From Scilla litardierei (Eukaryota > Streptophyta > Magnoliopsida > Asparagales > Asparagaceae): a stretch of 64,000 nucleotides of DNA. The position numbers were made by a program, and so were the translations under genes. Within the stretch, counting starts at the first letter, position 1. Each line of letters begins with the position of its first letter. The stretch lies in contig CM061139.1 of NCBI GenBank assembly GCA_030789695.1, positions 10,307,878-10,371,877 on the forward strand, in the 5' to 3' direction. Shown here piece by piece: positions 45,526-58,443 of the stretch. The notes beneath the pieces are model-generated. The model saw only the letters and a list, made by a program, of their open reading frames with translations. It ran no database searches and was not told the origin of the DNA.

Positions 45526-47574
45526 AAATGGCATGCACACATGCAGAAAAAGGTATAAAATATGGAGTGATCGGAGAGAGAGAAATGAAGCTGACATTCT
45601 CGAACATGATGATAGTCCAGGTATGAACAAATGAAGTTGATACTTGAAGCAACAAATGATACTTGTTGATACTGATACTTGAAGCAACAAATGAAGCTGA
45701 AACTTGAAATAATTAAAGGATACTATCTGCTTGAACCATACAAAATTACTCGCTGTTTTTATTATGTTTATGTGAAGTTCTGGAAGCTTTTCTCAGCATC
45801 AGGTTGTTTGCATCTGGTTGTTAGTTTACTAAGACGATTGAGATTCTCTAAAATGTTTGCTCAGCATCTGGTTGATATGCTCGCAAATAGTTTGCAGCTA
45901 GTTTAATGCAGTTATCATTTCTGCTTATTATGCTCAATTGCCTGCACAGTGAATTATGAAGCCTAGATTTAGTGCAGATTGTTTGGCTTAATGGTGCTGA
46001 TTGTTTGGCTTAAATGGAATATATTTTGTCAATTTTGCGCTGGTTTGATTCTGCTGTGAACCAAGCATATGAATTTGAATAGCCAGTATGCATTTTTGCA
46101 GTGGCTATCTTTTCAAGCTCTAGCTCATTGGCGATTCTCAGGTTGACGAGGCATGCCTGCATTTGCGAAATACGGTAAAGTCTTTTCGAATGATATTTGT
46201 TAGTATTGCCATTGGAATTATTTTGTCTAGAACTCCTGGTTTACTGTCACTTTATTTTAAATGGCTTAATATTACAATTAAACTCTTTCAGGAAAATAAG
46301 TCTATTATCATTCTTATTGTTATCGTTAATGATTCATGTTTTCATTTGGAACTCAGCAAAAGAAATCCTGTTGTTATTGCTATTGTTATTACTCTTGCTA
46401 TTGAGAACGATGAAAGAGAATCATGGCCATATATTGTTATTGCTATTGTTATTACTCAGCAAAAGAAGTCCATACTTTCAAGACAGATGTTTCATTTTAT
46501 GATGTAAAATGACTTGAGCCTTTGCTTTAGATTGGACATGATGACTTCACATCATGGCCATATAATTTCCTTTCATGTTCGTTGGTTAAGGTAAAACAAA
46601 TCAAGGTCATTTTGGATTTGTTATCTGTGAGCAGATCATGGATTTGTTATCGGTGAGAGGATCAATTTTTGTTAGAAGTGGTTCAGTTTTTGTAAGCAAT
46701 CAAAGCTCAGTCCAATTCCGTGGCTTGAAATGATTCAGCTTACAGTTGTGTTGGCACATGTGGGTTATAAACTTAATGTGCTACGTGTCCCGGCTCCCTT
46801 TGAATTGTTATAATACATCAGTACTTGATATTTTAGAGGCAAAAGTGATGTACACATTCCCGTAGCATATACAACTGCCTTACATTGAATTATTTCATCC
46901 TTTGGAATCTATGATAGAATGTCGTGGACAAATATATTCTAAGATGCTTACTAATTGATGCCTTAATTTTGTTTATTAGGTAACATATATTAAAAAGGTT
47001 GTTGACAGGGTTAGGAATCGTAGGGAGGATTGTACCTCATGTCATTTAACAAGCATGATCGCCAGTCTCAATCAAATGAATTGACTAAATGATGTTACCC
47101 AAGAGGAGCTTGAAGGGTTGATATTGGGTCTAAGCCAAGGTCGAGAAATATTTTCTCGGTAATAGAGTTTGATTATGATGAATAAACAATCGTTTCATGC
47201 TAATTGTAGTCTTTGACACTCTAGCTGTAGAGTTTATATTAGCTGTACTGCTTGGTGTTTTATAGGCTATGTTTGTCACAGTAATTGACATATTTCATTT
47301 AGCTGTAGCATTACATGTAGACCTAACTAGAAATGCAGAATAGTTCAGAATTCTAACAGATGTTTTTGTTAGACATAACAAAATATTGCTAATTGGACTA
47401 TGTGCAAGAGGTGTTTGACTAACATTATGGCAATGACCGTCTATGCTATTTACTGTAATTTAAAGTTGACAATGGAGCATTATTGAGTTACCATATTTGA
47501 AGTGAAGTTACAGCTTAAATCACGTTGTTCGTTCTCTTAGAACTTGATAGATATCGGAACTTGTTTGCTGTTAG
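45526..47574. other. Flanking DNA between element D and the TIR1-like pseudogene
   Basis: AT-rich. 45610-45700 holds short tandem repeats around GATACTTGAAGCAACAAATGA. 46350-46470 holds a partial duplication around TTATTGCTATTGTTATTACTC. The ORFs at 46163-46507 are low-complexity. The last 100 bp may be the intron before the TIR1-like exon. No gene recognised. Confidence 0.5.
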
Positions 47575-47621
47575 GTAATGGATCTGATCGAGGATAGCGG
47601 TCTTGAAGCTGTGGCGTCATC
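47575..47621 (+). pseudogene. TIR1/AFB auxin-receptor pseudogene, segment 1
   Basis: After a CTGTTAG acceptor the frame reads VMDLIEDSGLEAVAS, matching the leucine-rich-repeat region of TIR1/AFB F-box proteins. It is cut by the first hAT element. The final 8 bp (GCGTCATC) are the target duplication and are repeated at 52278-52285. Confidence 0.8.
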
Positions 47622-50600
47622 CAGGGCCGGTCCTAAAGATATTGGGGCCCAGTGCGAGTTAAAAATTGGGGCCCTTTAAATATAATTTTTTTAAAAATTG
47701 AAATACTAAAATTTTTGGGGGTTTGGAACCTAGCCAAGTGCAATGCTAGGAGGCTCATCCCTACGCCTGAAATTTTTATTGATATGCTAAAAGATGGTCC
47801 AAAATATGGGGGGGGGGGCATAAAACCAATACCCCTTAAAATAAAACATATACAAGGATTAGCATACGAGAACATATCGTTATGACCACGCCACGTCTGG
47901 CTCGGCTTGATTTGGAACTCTTGGCATATTCACAGCATACTTCTTGCTTCTGAAAATCTTATATGGTGTACCTGCATAAAAATCACACATAAATCGCATC
48001 TCATCTAAAATGACTCCTCCTTGCATTTTTAGAAGCAAAATCATCAATTATATGTTCAACATCAATAGTTTTCAACATATTTTTTTCAATACTCAATATT
48101 GTTAATCCATTTAACCTATCTTGAGTCATAGTTGTCCGTAAATAAGATTTTATCTATTTTAATTTTGAAAAACTCCTTTCTGCAGATGCCACAGTAATAG
48201 GTATAGTTAGTAAAACCCTATAAGCAACCAAAATATTTGGAAACATATCCATCTTTTTTACAAACTCCATAACTTTAATGGAGTTCCATGTATCTCCATA
48301 TTGATACGCTTCAGCTGGTAGCATTACCTGCAATATTTGTAATTCTGAAAGCAAACGTTTTGCATCAATATCACAATCCTCACCATGTGTTAAATCATTT
48401 TCAAGTTTCAAACAACAATTTTTCATACCTTCGTCATCCAATGAAATTAATCGTGATGCATCAAACAAGAAGCCAAATATAGACTCAAAAAGTTCCATTT
48501 GCTCAAATCAAATTTTCAATTGAGAAATTGCCATATCAACTAAAACAAGAAAGTAGTCGGTTCTAAAATTTTCTTGAGCAGATTGTTGTTCTCTTTCTGT
48601 ATTAGGATTTTCATCAAAATGTTTCTTTCTTATAGTCTTACGTCTTACGTGAAACACTTGTTCAATTTCCATTTCATCAGCAATCTCTTTAGCATCAATG
48701 ATAGCAGAAGTAAAACCATTTTATCTATAATTTTCAAAAAAAGAAACTAATCCTTTCAAACCTTCAATAGCTACATCAAGATGCATATTTTTAGATTGCA
48801 AGTTTTTACTCACGAAGTTTATTTTGTACAATATTTCATACCAAATAACCAAACTCAAAATAAATTCAAAACTTGACAATTCATTTGATACTAATTTCTC
48901 AGCATCCCAACTTATCTTTGGATCGTCAGAAACCTCAGCTAATTTTATTAAAGCATTTTTTATTTTATGAGCTTGATTTTTTATTGCTTTTACACTTTCT
49001 ATACGACTTTCCCATCTTGTTACACACAAAGACTTCAAAGTTAAATCATCCACATATTCAAGTAAAATGGTCCATCGTTTCGTTGAATTAGCAAACACAT
49101 TATACAAAGCTTGACATGCTCCAAAAAAATGATTTACCTTTTAAACAAGAATTTGCCATATCAGATAGAACCAAATTAAGAGAATGACAACCACAAGGCA
49201 TATAAAAAGCTCTAGGATTTATGTCAAGTAGTCTTTTTTGGACACCTTGGTGTTTTCCTCTCATATTAGATCCATTATCATACCATTGTCCCCTTACATC
49301 ATTAATATTCAAATCAAGAGAGTTAAGAGCAGCTTGTAATTCACCAAAAAGACCCAACCCAGATGTGTTGTCCACACTTAAAAACTCTAAAAAATACTCT
49401 TCAATTTTTATTGGGTAGCTATTAACATCCACACATCTAATCACTAAAGTCATTTGTTCAGTGTGACTAGCATCAGGAGTGCAATCAAGAATCACAGAAA
49501 AGTATTTAGCTTCTTTAATTTTTTTTATTATTGCATTCTTCACACTTGATGCCAACATGATAATTAATTCATTTTGTATTTTATGACTTAGATAATTATA
49601 ATGAATCTCTTTATTTTGAATAAGTCGAAAATGATGTTTCATTGTTTGATCAAACTCAGCAATTGATTCTAGAAAGCCTAAAAAATTTCCATTAGAATCC
49701 TCATTAATTTTTTCATTTGTTCCACGAAATGCCAAATTATTCATTGCAAGACGTTTAGCAACAGAAATTATTCTAATCATAACTTGTTTCCAATGTTCTG
49801 TATCTTTCTTGATTTGTTCTTGTAATTCTTTATCAATCGTTTGATTTGTTTCTAATCTAACTCGGAGTTCAGCCCATGCCCTAAGATTGGTAAGATGTTC
49901 ACTACTATCTTCATGTTGCTTAAGCTTTTCACTTAAATGTTTCCAATCATCAATTCCTACATCTGCTAGCTGACTTTTAGAACGGACATACCTTACAACT
50001 TTACAACAAAAACAAAACACTTTATTTAAATCTTTTGAGTAAACCAACCATTTCCTATCAATAAGTTCTCCATTTCTTAATTTTTGATCAAAATAATATG
50101 TGGAGAACCCCCTGTTGTAATTATCTTTAGGAAAATTAATATTAGCATCTCTGATAGGACCATTCTCAATAAGTAAATCTCTCTGTTTTGAATCTAAACC
50201 ATCCCACACTCTAGGATCATATATATTCATAGATAACGAAGAATCAAAACACTCAGCCACATGATCCGTTTCTTCATTATTTTCACTAGTTTCATTTTCA
50301 AGCACATTTGTTATTTCTTCATTTATCTCATTTTCATTTTCAGACAAATTTGTTGTTGCTTGATTTACATTATTTTCATTTTCGGATACATGTATTGGTT
50401 CTTCATTCATCACATTTTCATCTTCTGTAAAATCTTTCATTACTTCATGAACCTCATTTTCAACTAGGTTTTCAGAAAAAACATTTTGCAATTTATTTTT
50501 ATTCCAAAGTTTTTGAATAGAACCTTTTTGAGGTTTAATTTTTTATTCTTCTTCTTTTTTTCTTTTTCTTTTTTTATTACCAGATGCATGTTTTTTAGGA

Positions 50601-52277
50601 AACATTGTTATAAAGTAAAAACTAAAACAATGTAATAGAACGATAGAACCTGGATAGTGAAGCAACGCTGATTTTAACCCAGCTATGAGCTAACCAAATC
50701 CGATCTTCACTGTAAAAATAAAAGAACAATAAACACAAGTTAAGAAAAACGAAGTAAAATTATTTAACTCAATTCAAACATTATTTACGAAAAAAGGAGG
50801 AAAAGCAAAGCACTTACCCAGCTGGATGGCTTCATGTTCCTTGAATTTCAAATAAAAACCTAGAAAACAAGCAGAATAATTTACACTATCATGGATGTTG
50901 TTTTTGCTATTTCATATATTATTTAGCGACTGATATTGACTTAAGTATCGGATGGTTTTAGGCAAGTGACATCCTAATCTCACACGGATAATTTCATCTC
51001 TTTTGTGTGCAGATCCGAGAAAGGATAGATTTAAGTTGTCTTCAAAGAAAAAATCATCAGCTAAATGTAACTGCAGTTCTTAACCACACAAATTCATTAT
51101 TTGCACACTAGTACTCAAATTTAGTGTTGCAACAGATACCAACTTGCATTCTTCAGGTGTGAAGCTCTAGGATTAATGCCTAAATTAACAAAGTACTAAC
51201 GCTCTCCCAAGAAAGAGCAAAGGCAGTAACCGACCATTTCAAGATTCATTAGAAAAATGAAGCAAACAATTGAACAAACAAAGAATCATTACAAAACTGT
51301 CTCCTTCCACCCGACTCATCAATTTGAAGATTCACATTTCTATCCATTCAACAAACTCAAATCAACACTTCCTATCGATTTCTCGATCGCGCTCTTTATA
51401 TGAAATGAACCAAACACTGAAAAACACTCATTCAACTAGCACAGACTGACAGAAACAAAATAGAAGATAAAAAACATAAAATTCACTTTTGAAGACAAAT
51501 TTTAGAAACTGACTAGTGACTAACTGAGTGTATATATTACTTTATAAGGATGTTATTTGACACTTACGTTAGACCGATCCAACTGATGGTCTCGCGCACG
51601 CACGCAGACAACAAGGAAGGCGCCGCGCCGGTGTAGCCCTCCTCCTCCTTTGCCGTTGGTTCTACAGAGTACAGACTACAAATAATTAAGAAGTAATTAA
51701 GTAGAGCTGCGGTACAAACTACAAACAATTGCAAATGTAAATTAAAAAATAATTAAAAATGACGTACCTTTATAATCCAAATGCCAAACTGAGAGAAGGG
51801 AGGAACTTGCACAGTTCGGTCAGTTCCACCACAAAGCTTATTAATTTAATTAATATATGACCATAGGGGTATATGAAACATCTTTATTTAAAAATTTAAT
51901 AATTTATTTTGCTTGATTGGTGATTGGCTTGCTCTTCGGTTGCTGTTCATAGAATTATAGAAAGTGGAAGTGGAATCGAAGAGTTTCATTGTGCAGTAAC
52001 TGATAGAATTCTATGTTTCATTGTTTGATTAATTTAAACATCTTTATTTAAACATCTTTATTTTCCACTGTGGAAGTCTTTCAGACAGGAATGCTAGGCG
52101 GGCATAGGCATTGATTGCAATAGAGCGAATGGAGAGAGAGAGTTGAAGTGTTGAACGGTTGGCTTATTTTTCAATAATTATGAATTTTAAAATTGCTAAT
52201 ATAAAAAAAAATTGGGCCCCCTGACCTTGGGGGCCCTGGGCGGTTGCCCTGGTTGCCCCGGGTCAGGGCCGGGCCTG
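47622..52277 (-). mobile_element. hAT transposon, copy 1
   Basis: 4,656 bp. Imperfect terminal inverted repeats (CAGGGCCGGTCC at the left; the right end is the complement of CAGGCCCGGCCC), flanked by the 8-bp duplication GCGTCATC on both sides. The right end has GC-rich subterminal sequence with GGGGGCCCTGGGCGG. It carries a broken hAT transposase on the minus strand and about 1.6 kb of AT-rich non-coding DNA at 50640-52200. It is inserted in the TIR1-like pseudogene. Confidence 0.95.
48080..50605 (-). pseudogene. hAT transposase, copy 1 (TTF zinc finger, DUF4371, hATC dimerisation)
   Basis: The minus-strand start at 50605 reads MFPKKHASGN, followed by a lysine-rich segment and a stop. The main 463-residue frame (49100-50491) has an acidic N/E-rich repeat region, a TTF-type zinc-finger area ([20 protein letters not shown], then [10 protein letters not shown]) and a DUF4371-like core with [20 protein letters not shown]. 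An extra A near 49125 shifts the frame after CLKGKSFF. Further pieces lie at 48721-49107 and 48154-48498, the latter with the hAT dimerisation block YRVLLTIPITVASAERSFSK. All domains are present, but at least three lesions inactivate it. Confidence 0.88.
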
Positions 52278-52746
52278 GCGTCATCCTGCAGGCTTCTTGA
52301 AGAACTGCGCGTCTTCCCTTCTGATCCATATGGCGCTGCGCAGCCTATGGCGCTGCGCAGCCTATGGCGCTCACAGAGTGTGGACTGGTTAGCGTCTCCG
52401 CTGGCTGCCCAATGCTTCATTCAGTGCTCTAGTTTTGCCATCAAATGACGAATGCAGCGCTCTTCACCATCGCCAAAAACTGCCCCAATTTCACCCGTTT
52501 CCGATTCTGCATCATAGAGCCCCGGACCCCAGACCACATCACCTTACAGCCACTTGATGCAGGCTTTGCCGCAATTGTAGAGTCTTGCAAGGGCCTTCGG
52601 CGCCTCTCTCTCTCCGGCCTCCTCATCGACCGCGTGTTCAAGTCTATCGGGGCATCCGCGGACCGCCTCGAGATGCTTTCGATCGCATTTGTAGGAAACA
52701 GCGACGCCGGCCTCCACTACATCATCTCTGGGTGCAAGAGTTTGAG
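52278..52746 (+). pseudogene. TIR1/AFB auxin-receptor pseudogene, segment 2
   Basis: Resumes in phase after the hAT: SSCRLLEELRVFPSDPYGA, then ALTECGLVSVSAGCPMLHSV, a TAG where the family has tyrosine, then [55 protein letters not shown] and ISGCKSL. These are LRR-region motifs of the TIR1/AFB family, the nuclear auxin co-receptors of SCF complexes. A short tandem duplication (ATGGCGCTGCGCAGCCT) shifts the frame near 52330. It ends at the second hAT; AGTTTGAG is the target duplication. Confidence 0.88.
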
Positions 52747-55700
52747 CAGGGCCGGTCCTGAAAATATTGGGGCTCAGGGCGAGTTAAAAATTTGGGCCCT
52801 TTAAATATAATTTTTTTTAAAATTGAAATACTAAAATTTTTGGTGGTTTGGAACCTAGCCAAGTGCAATGCTAGGAGGCTCATCCCTACGCCTGAAATTT
52901 TTATTGATATGCTAAAAGATGGTCCAAAATAGGGGGACATAAAACCAATACCCCTTAAAATAAAACATATACAAGGATTAGCATACGAGAACATATCGTT
53001 AGGACCACTCCACGTCTGGCTCGGCTTGATTTGGAACTCTTTGGTATATCCACACCATACTTCTTGCTTCTGAAAATCTTATATGTTGTACCTGCACAAA
53101 AATCACACATAAACCGCATCTCATCTAAAATGACTCCTTGCTTTTTAGAACCAAAATCATCAATTATATGTTCAACATCAATAGTTTTCAACATATTTTT
53201 TCGATACTCAATATTGTTAATCCATTTAATCTATCTTGAGTCATAGTTGTCCGTAAATAAGATTTTATCAATTTTAATTTTGAAAAACTCCTTTCTGCAG
53301 ATGCCACAGTAATAGGTATAGTTAGTAAAACCCTATAAGCAACCAAAATATTTGGAAACATATCCATATTTTTTACAAACTCCATAACTTTAATGGAGTT
53401 CCATGGATCTCCATATTGATACGCTTCAGCTGGTAGCATTACCTACAATATTTGTAGTGAAAGCAAACGTTTTGCATCAATATCACAATCCTCACCATGT
53501 GTTAAAGCATTTTCAAGTTTCAAACAACAATTTTTCATACATTCGTCATCCAATGAAATTAATCGTGATGCATCAAACAAGAAGCCAAATATAGACTCAA
53601 AAAGTTCCATTTGTTCAAATCTAATTTTCAATTGAGAAATTTCCATATCAACTAAAACAAGAAAGTAGTCGGTTCTAAAATTTTCTTGATCAGATTGTTG
53701 TTCTCTTCCTGTATTAGGATTTTCATCAAAATGTTTCTTTCTTATAGTCCTACTCTTACCTGAAACACTTGTTCAATTTCCATTTCATCAGCAATCTCTT
53801 TAGCATCAATGATAGCAGAAGTAAAACCATTTTCTCTATAATTTTCAAAAAAAGAAACTAATCCTTTCAAACCTTCAATAGCTACATCAAGATGCATATT
53901 TTTAGATTGCAAGTTTTTACTCACCAAGTTTATTTTGTACAATATTTCATACCAAATAACCAAACTCAAAATAAATTCAAAACTTGACAATTCATTTGAT
54001 ACTAATTTCTCAGCATCCCAACTTATCATTGGATCGTCAGAAACCTCAGCTAAATTTATTAAAGCATTTTTTATTTTAGGAGCTTGATTTTTTATTGCTT
54101 TTACACTTTCTATACGACTTTCCCATCTTGTTACACACAAAGACTTCAAAGTTAAATCATCCACATATTCAAGTAAAATGTTCCATCGCTTCGTTGAATT
54201 AGCAAACACATTATACAAAGCTTGACATGCTCCAAAAAATGATTTACCTTTTAAACAAGAATTTGCCATATCAGATAGAACCAAATTAAGATAATGGCAA
54301 CCACAAGGCATATAAAAAACTCTAGGATTTATGTCAAGTAGTCTTTTTGGACACTTTGGTGTTTTCCTCTCATATTAGATCCATTATCATACCCTTGTCC
54401 CCTTACATCATTAATATTCAAATCAAGAGAGTTAAGAGCAGCTTGTAATTCACCAAAAAGACCCAATCCAGATGTGTTTTCCACACTTAAAAACTCTAAA
54501 AAAACTCTTCAATTTTTATTGGGTAGCTATTAACATCCACACATCTAATCACTAAAGTCATTTGTTCAGTGTGACTAGCATCAGGAGTGCAATCAAGAAT
54601 CACAGAAAAGTATTTAGCTTCTTTGATTTTTTTATTATTGCATTCTTCACACTTGATGCCAACATGATAATTAATTCATTTTGTATTTTATGACTTAGAT
54701 AATTATAATGAATCTCTTTATTTTGAATAAGTCGAAAATGATGTTTCACTGTTTGATCAAACTCAACAATTGATTCTAGAAAGCCTAAAAAATTTCCATT
54801 AGAATCCTCATTAATTTTTTCATTTGTTCCAAGAAATGTCAAATTATTCATTGCAAGACGTTTAACAACAGAAATTATTCTAATCATAACTTATTTCCAA
54901 TGTTCTGTATCTTTCTTGATTTGTTCTTGTAATTCTTTGTCAATTGTTTGATTTGTTTTTAATCTAACTCGGAGTTTAGCCCATGCTCTAAGATTGGTAA
55001 GATGTTCACTACTATCTTCATGTTGCTTAAGCTTTTCACTTAAATGTTTCCAATCATCAATTCCCACATCTGCTGACTGACTTTTAGAACAGACATACCT
55101 TACAACTTTACAACAAAAACAAAACACTTTATTTAGATCTTTTGAGTAAACCAACCGTTTTCTATCAATAAGTTCTCCATTTCTTAATTTTTGATCAAAA
55201 TAATATGTGGAGAACCCCCTGTTGTAATTATCTTTAAGAAAATTAATATTAGCATCTCTAATAGGACCATTCTCAATAAGTAAATCTCTCATTTTTGAAC
55301 CTAAACCATCCCACACTCTAGGATCATATATATTCATAGATAGCGAAGAATCAAAACACCCAGCCACATTATCCCTTTCTTCATTATTTTCACTAGTTTC
55401 ATTTTCAAGCACATTTGTTATTTCTTTATTTATCTCATTTTCATTTTCAGACAAATTTGTTGTTGCTTGATTTATATTATTTTCATTTTCGGATACATGT
55501 GTTGTTTCTTCATTCATCATATATTCATCTTCTGTAAAATCTTTCATTACTTCATGAACCTCATTTTCAACTTGGTTTTCAGAAAAAACATTTTACAATT
55601 TATTTTTATTCCAAAGTTTTTGAATAGAAACTTTTTGAGGTTTAAGTTTTTCTTCTTCTTTTTTTCTTTTTCTTTTTTCATTACCAGATGCATGTTTTTT

Positions 55701-57287
55701 TAGGAAACATTGTTATAAAGTAAAAACTAAAACAAATGTAATAGAACGATAGAACCTGGATAGTGAAGCAGCGCCGATTTTAACCCAGCTATGAGCTAAC
55801 CAAATCCGATCTTCACTGTAAAAATAAAAGAACAATAAACACAAGTTAAGAAAAACGAAGTAAAATTATTTAAACTCAATTCAAACATTATTTACGAAAA
55901 AAGGAGGAAAAGCAAAGCACTTACCCAGCTGGATGGCTTCATGTTCCTTGAATTTCAAATAAAAACCTAAAAATCAAGCAGAATAATTTACACGATCATG
56001 GATGTTCTTTTTGCTATTTCATATATTATTTAGCGACTGATATTGACTTAAGTATCGGATGGTTTCAGGCAAGTGACATCCTAATCTTACATGGATATAT
56101 AATTTCATCTCTTTTGTGTGCAGATCCGAGAAAGGATAGATTTAAGTTGTCTTCAAAGAAAAAATCACCAGCTAAATGTAACTGCAGTTCTTAACCACAC
56201 AAATTCATTATTTGCACACTCGTACTCAAATTTAGTGTTGCAACAGATATGAGATACCAACTTGCATTCTTCAAGTGTGAAGCTCTAGGATTAATGCCTA
56301 AATTAACAAAGTACTAATGCTCTCCCAAGAAAGAGCAAATGCAATAACTGACCATTTCAAGATTCATAAGAAAAATGAAGCAAACAATTGAACAAACAAA
56401 GAATCATTACAAAACTGTCTCCTTCCACCCGACTCATCAATTTGAAGATTCACATTTCTATTCATTCAACAAACTCAAATCAACACTTCCTATCGATTTC
56501 TCTGTCGCGCTCTTTATATGAACCAAACACACTCCTTCAACTAGCACAGACTGACACATAGAAACAAAATAGAAGAAAAAACCTGAGAGTGATAGAAATC
56601 ATGGCACAAGGTAATTAACCCATGAGGGAACATCAATAAAATTCACTTTTGAAGACAAATTTTAGAAATTGACTAGTGAGTAGTGACTAACTGAGTGTAT
56701 ATATTACTTTATAAGGATGTTATTTGGCACTTGCGTTAGACGGATCCAACTGATGGTCTCGCGCACACACGCAGACAACAAGGAAGGCGCCGCGTCGGTG
56801 TTGCCCTCCTCCTCCTTTGCCGTTGGTTCTACAGAGTACAAATAATTAAGCAGAGCTGCGGTACAACTACAAACAAACTTGCAAATGTGAATTAAAAAAT
56901 AATTAAAAATGGCATACCTTTATAATCCAAAGTCCAAACTGAGAGAACTTGCACAGTTCATCAGTTCCACAAAGCTTATTAATTTAATATATGGCCATAG
57001 GGGTATTTGAAAAGTCTTTATTTAAAAATTTAATAATTTATTTTGCTTGATTGGTGATTGGCTTGCCTCTTCGGTTGTTGTGCATAGAAAGTGAAAGTCT
57101 TGCAGACACGAAGGCTAGGCCTAGGCGTTGATTATCGTAGAGAGAGAGAATGGAGAGAGAGTTGAACGGTAGGTTGATTTTTCAATAATTATTAAATTTA
57201 AAATGTGCTAATATAAAAAAATTGGGCCCCCTGACCTTGGGGGCCCTGGGCGGTTGCCCTGGTTGCCCCGGGTCAGGGTCGGGCCTG
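52747..57287 (-). mobile_element. hAT transposon, copy 2
   Basis: 4,541 bp, same family and orientation as copy 1 and very similar along its length, including non-coding DNA. It begins CAGGGCCGGTCCTG and ends CGGGCCTG, flanked by the 8-bp duplication AGTTTGAG (52739-52746 and 57288-57295). It lies 469 bp from copy 1 in the same pseudogene. Non-coding at 55720-57200. Confidence 0.95.
53188..55710 (-). pseudogene. hAT transposase, copy 2
   Basis: Same domain order as copy 1. Frames: 54891-55547 (acidic repeat region and TTF zinc finger), ending at a stop where copy 1 has glutamine (HWK then stop); 54600-54887; 53742-54311 ([15 protein letters not shown] is in frame here, unlike copy 1); 53443-53646; and 53188-53439 with ITVASAERSFSKLKLIKSYL, which also continues past the point where copy 1 has a stop. 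An extra T near the start and a lost base near 54630 shift the frame. Confidence 0.87.
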
Positions 57288-57470
57288 AGTTTGAGGACGC
57301 TGGAGATCAGAGACTGCCCCTTTGGAGACAAGGCCATGTTAGAGAACGCCGCGAAGCTGAAGACAATGTTATCCCTTTGGATGTCTTCGTGCAACTTGAG
57401 CCTGCGAGCGTGCCGGCATCTGGCGAGGAGGATGCGGAGGCTGAACGTGGAGGTGATCGACGAAATGTGA
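57288..57470 (+). pseudogene. TIR1/AFB auxin-receptor pseudogene, segment 3
   Basis: Continues exactly where segment 2 stopped: LRTLEIRDCPFGDKAML, LSLWMSSCNLSLRACRHL and LNVEVIDEM, then TGA at 57468-57470. Family members continue for roughly 30 more residues, so the C terminus is also truncated. Together with the stop in segment 2, this shows the locus was probably decaying independently of the insertions. Only part of the gene is present: no F-box exon is visible upstream. Confidence 0.87.
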
Positions 57471-57829
57471 TAACAATTCAACTCAGCAAAATGTGATTAT
57501 ACTAATTTTATTGCAGCATTGTACGAACCTTGATGTATGCTTAGTATTGTTGCTCTATGTGAGTTATAAATTAAAATCAAGAGTTGAAGATTTCAATATT
57601 TGTAAGGGGTCTTATGTTCATGCTCATGAGTTAGGCACAAAATGCCCTTATTAGCTAGAAAAATAATTTTGGGAATTTTAATTCTACACGACGAAATTTG
57701 TTTGATTTTCTGTTTTTTTTTGAAAAAAACTCAACATTAGCCAAAGCCGGTCCGTGGCTAATGCATATTAGCCACGGTCGATCCGTGGCTAATGCATATT
57801 AGTCATGGACAGTCCCGCTATATAAGGTA
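57471..57829. other. 3' flank of the TIR1-like pseudogene; CCGTGGC palindrome patch
   Basis: 57471-57730 is AT-rich with no gene. 57741-57812 has two near-identical copies of CCGTGGCTAATGCATATTAG, separated by a GCCACGGTCGAT joint. This resembles the repeats at 59155-59340, so both may belong to one broken CACTA-like element. Confidence 0.5.
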
Positions 57830-58023
57830 AAAATCAAAATTTCTCCAGTAATCTTGAATAGCGCTTCCAAAAGCGCTAAGGTACTAAAGCCCCATCTTAG
57901 TAAACCACTTAGATAGCGCTTAAAAAAGCGCTATCCAAGCTACCATAACGGTAGCTTGGATAGCGCTTAAAAGCGATATTCTAATTTAAAAAAAGCTCCA
58001 TGCAAGCGTTTTTTGTAGTAGTG
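57830..58023. mobile_element. CACTA-like right terminus with AGCGCT repeats
   Basis: Ends in TTTTTTGTAGTAGTG at 58023 and is filled with inverted AGCGCTT...AAGCGCT pairs (for example AGCGCTTAAAAAAGCGCT near 57915). The same repeats follow the opposite terminus at 59588. The matching left end of this piece is not found. Confidence 0.65.
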
Positions 58024-58024
58024 T

Positions 58025-58270
58025 GAAGACCTTCGACAAGGCTCTTATAGCAGGGGAAGACCATCGGAGAGGCTCTTGCCCAAGGAAAGACCTTCGGTGA
58101 GGCTCTTGCTGCAGTGGAAGACATTTGGCGAGGCTCTTGCTGCAGGGGACGACCTTCGGCAAGGCTCTTGCCGCAGGGAAAGACCTTTGGCGAGGCTCTT
58201 GCAGCAGGCGAAGACCTTCGACGAGGCTCTTGCGGGAAGAGAGGACCTTCGACGAGACTCTTGCATGCTA
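58025..58270. repeat. 31-bp minisatellite, about eight copies
   Basis: Imperfect tandem units of 30-31 bp of the form GAAGACCTTCGGCGAGGCTC followed by TTGCTGCAGGG. A period not divisible by three makes a coding role on one frame unlikely. Confidence 0.88.
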
Positions 58271-58440
58271 ACAGAGATATTACTGGGCTCCCGATGCAAA
58301 GAATCATCAGAAAGGGAGAATCATCTTCAAGGTCCCCTCGATAATTGGCCTTTCATGCCTCTGATTAGTGGGTTGAGTCGACATAGTCTCTTGTTTAGCG
58401 ACGACGGGGATGTCGACTCCTTTTCCCACAGACGGCGCCA
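58271..58440 (-). pseudogene. Tat-type Gypsy gag start and primer-binding region
   Basis: The minus strand beside the LTR carries the primer-binding phrase TGGCGCCGTCTGTGGGA (plus-strand 58424-58440), commonly found next to Tat-type LTRs, followed by a short gag-like lead. Only about 150 bp remain before the minisatellite. Confidence 0.6.
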
Positions 58441-58443
58441 AAC

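Noticed and set aside
46163..46507. 114- and 101-residue ORFs rich in I, V and L
   Set aside because: Composition comes from TTATTGTTATT-type simple repeats; no promoter, no homology recognised.
47633..47885. Small ORFs near the hAT ends (also 52722-52994)
   Set aside because: They lie in hAT subterminal DNA, are repeated in both copies with changes, and have no domain.
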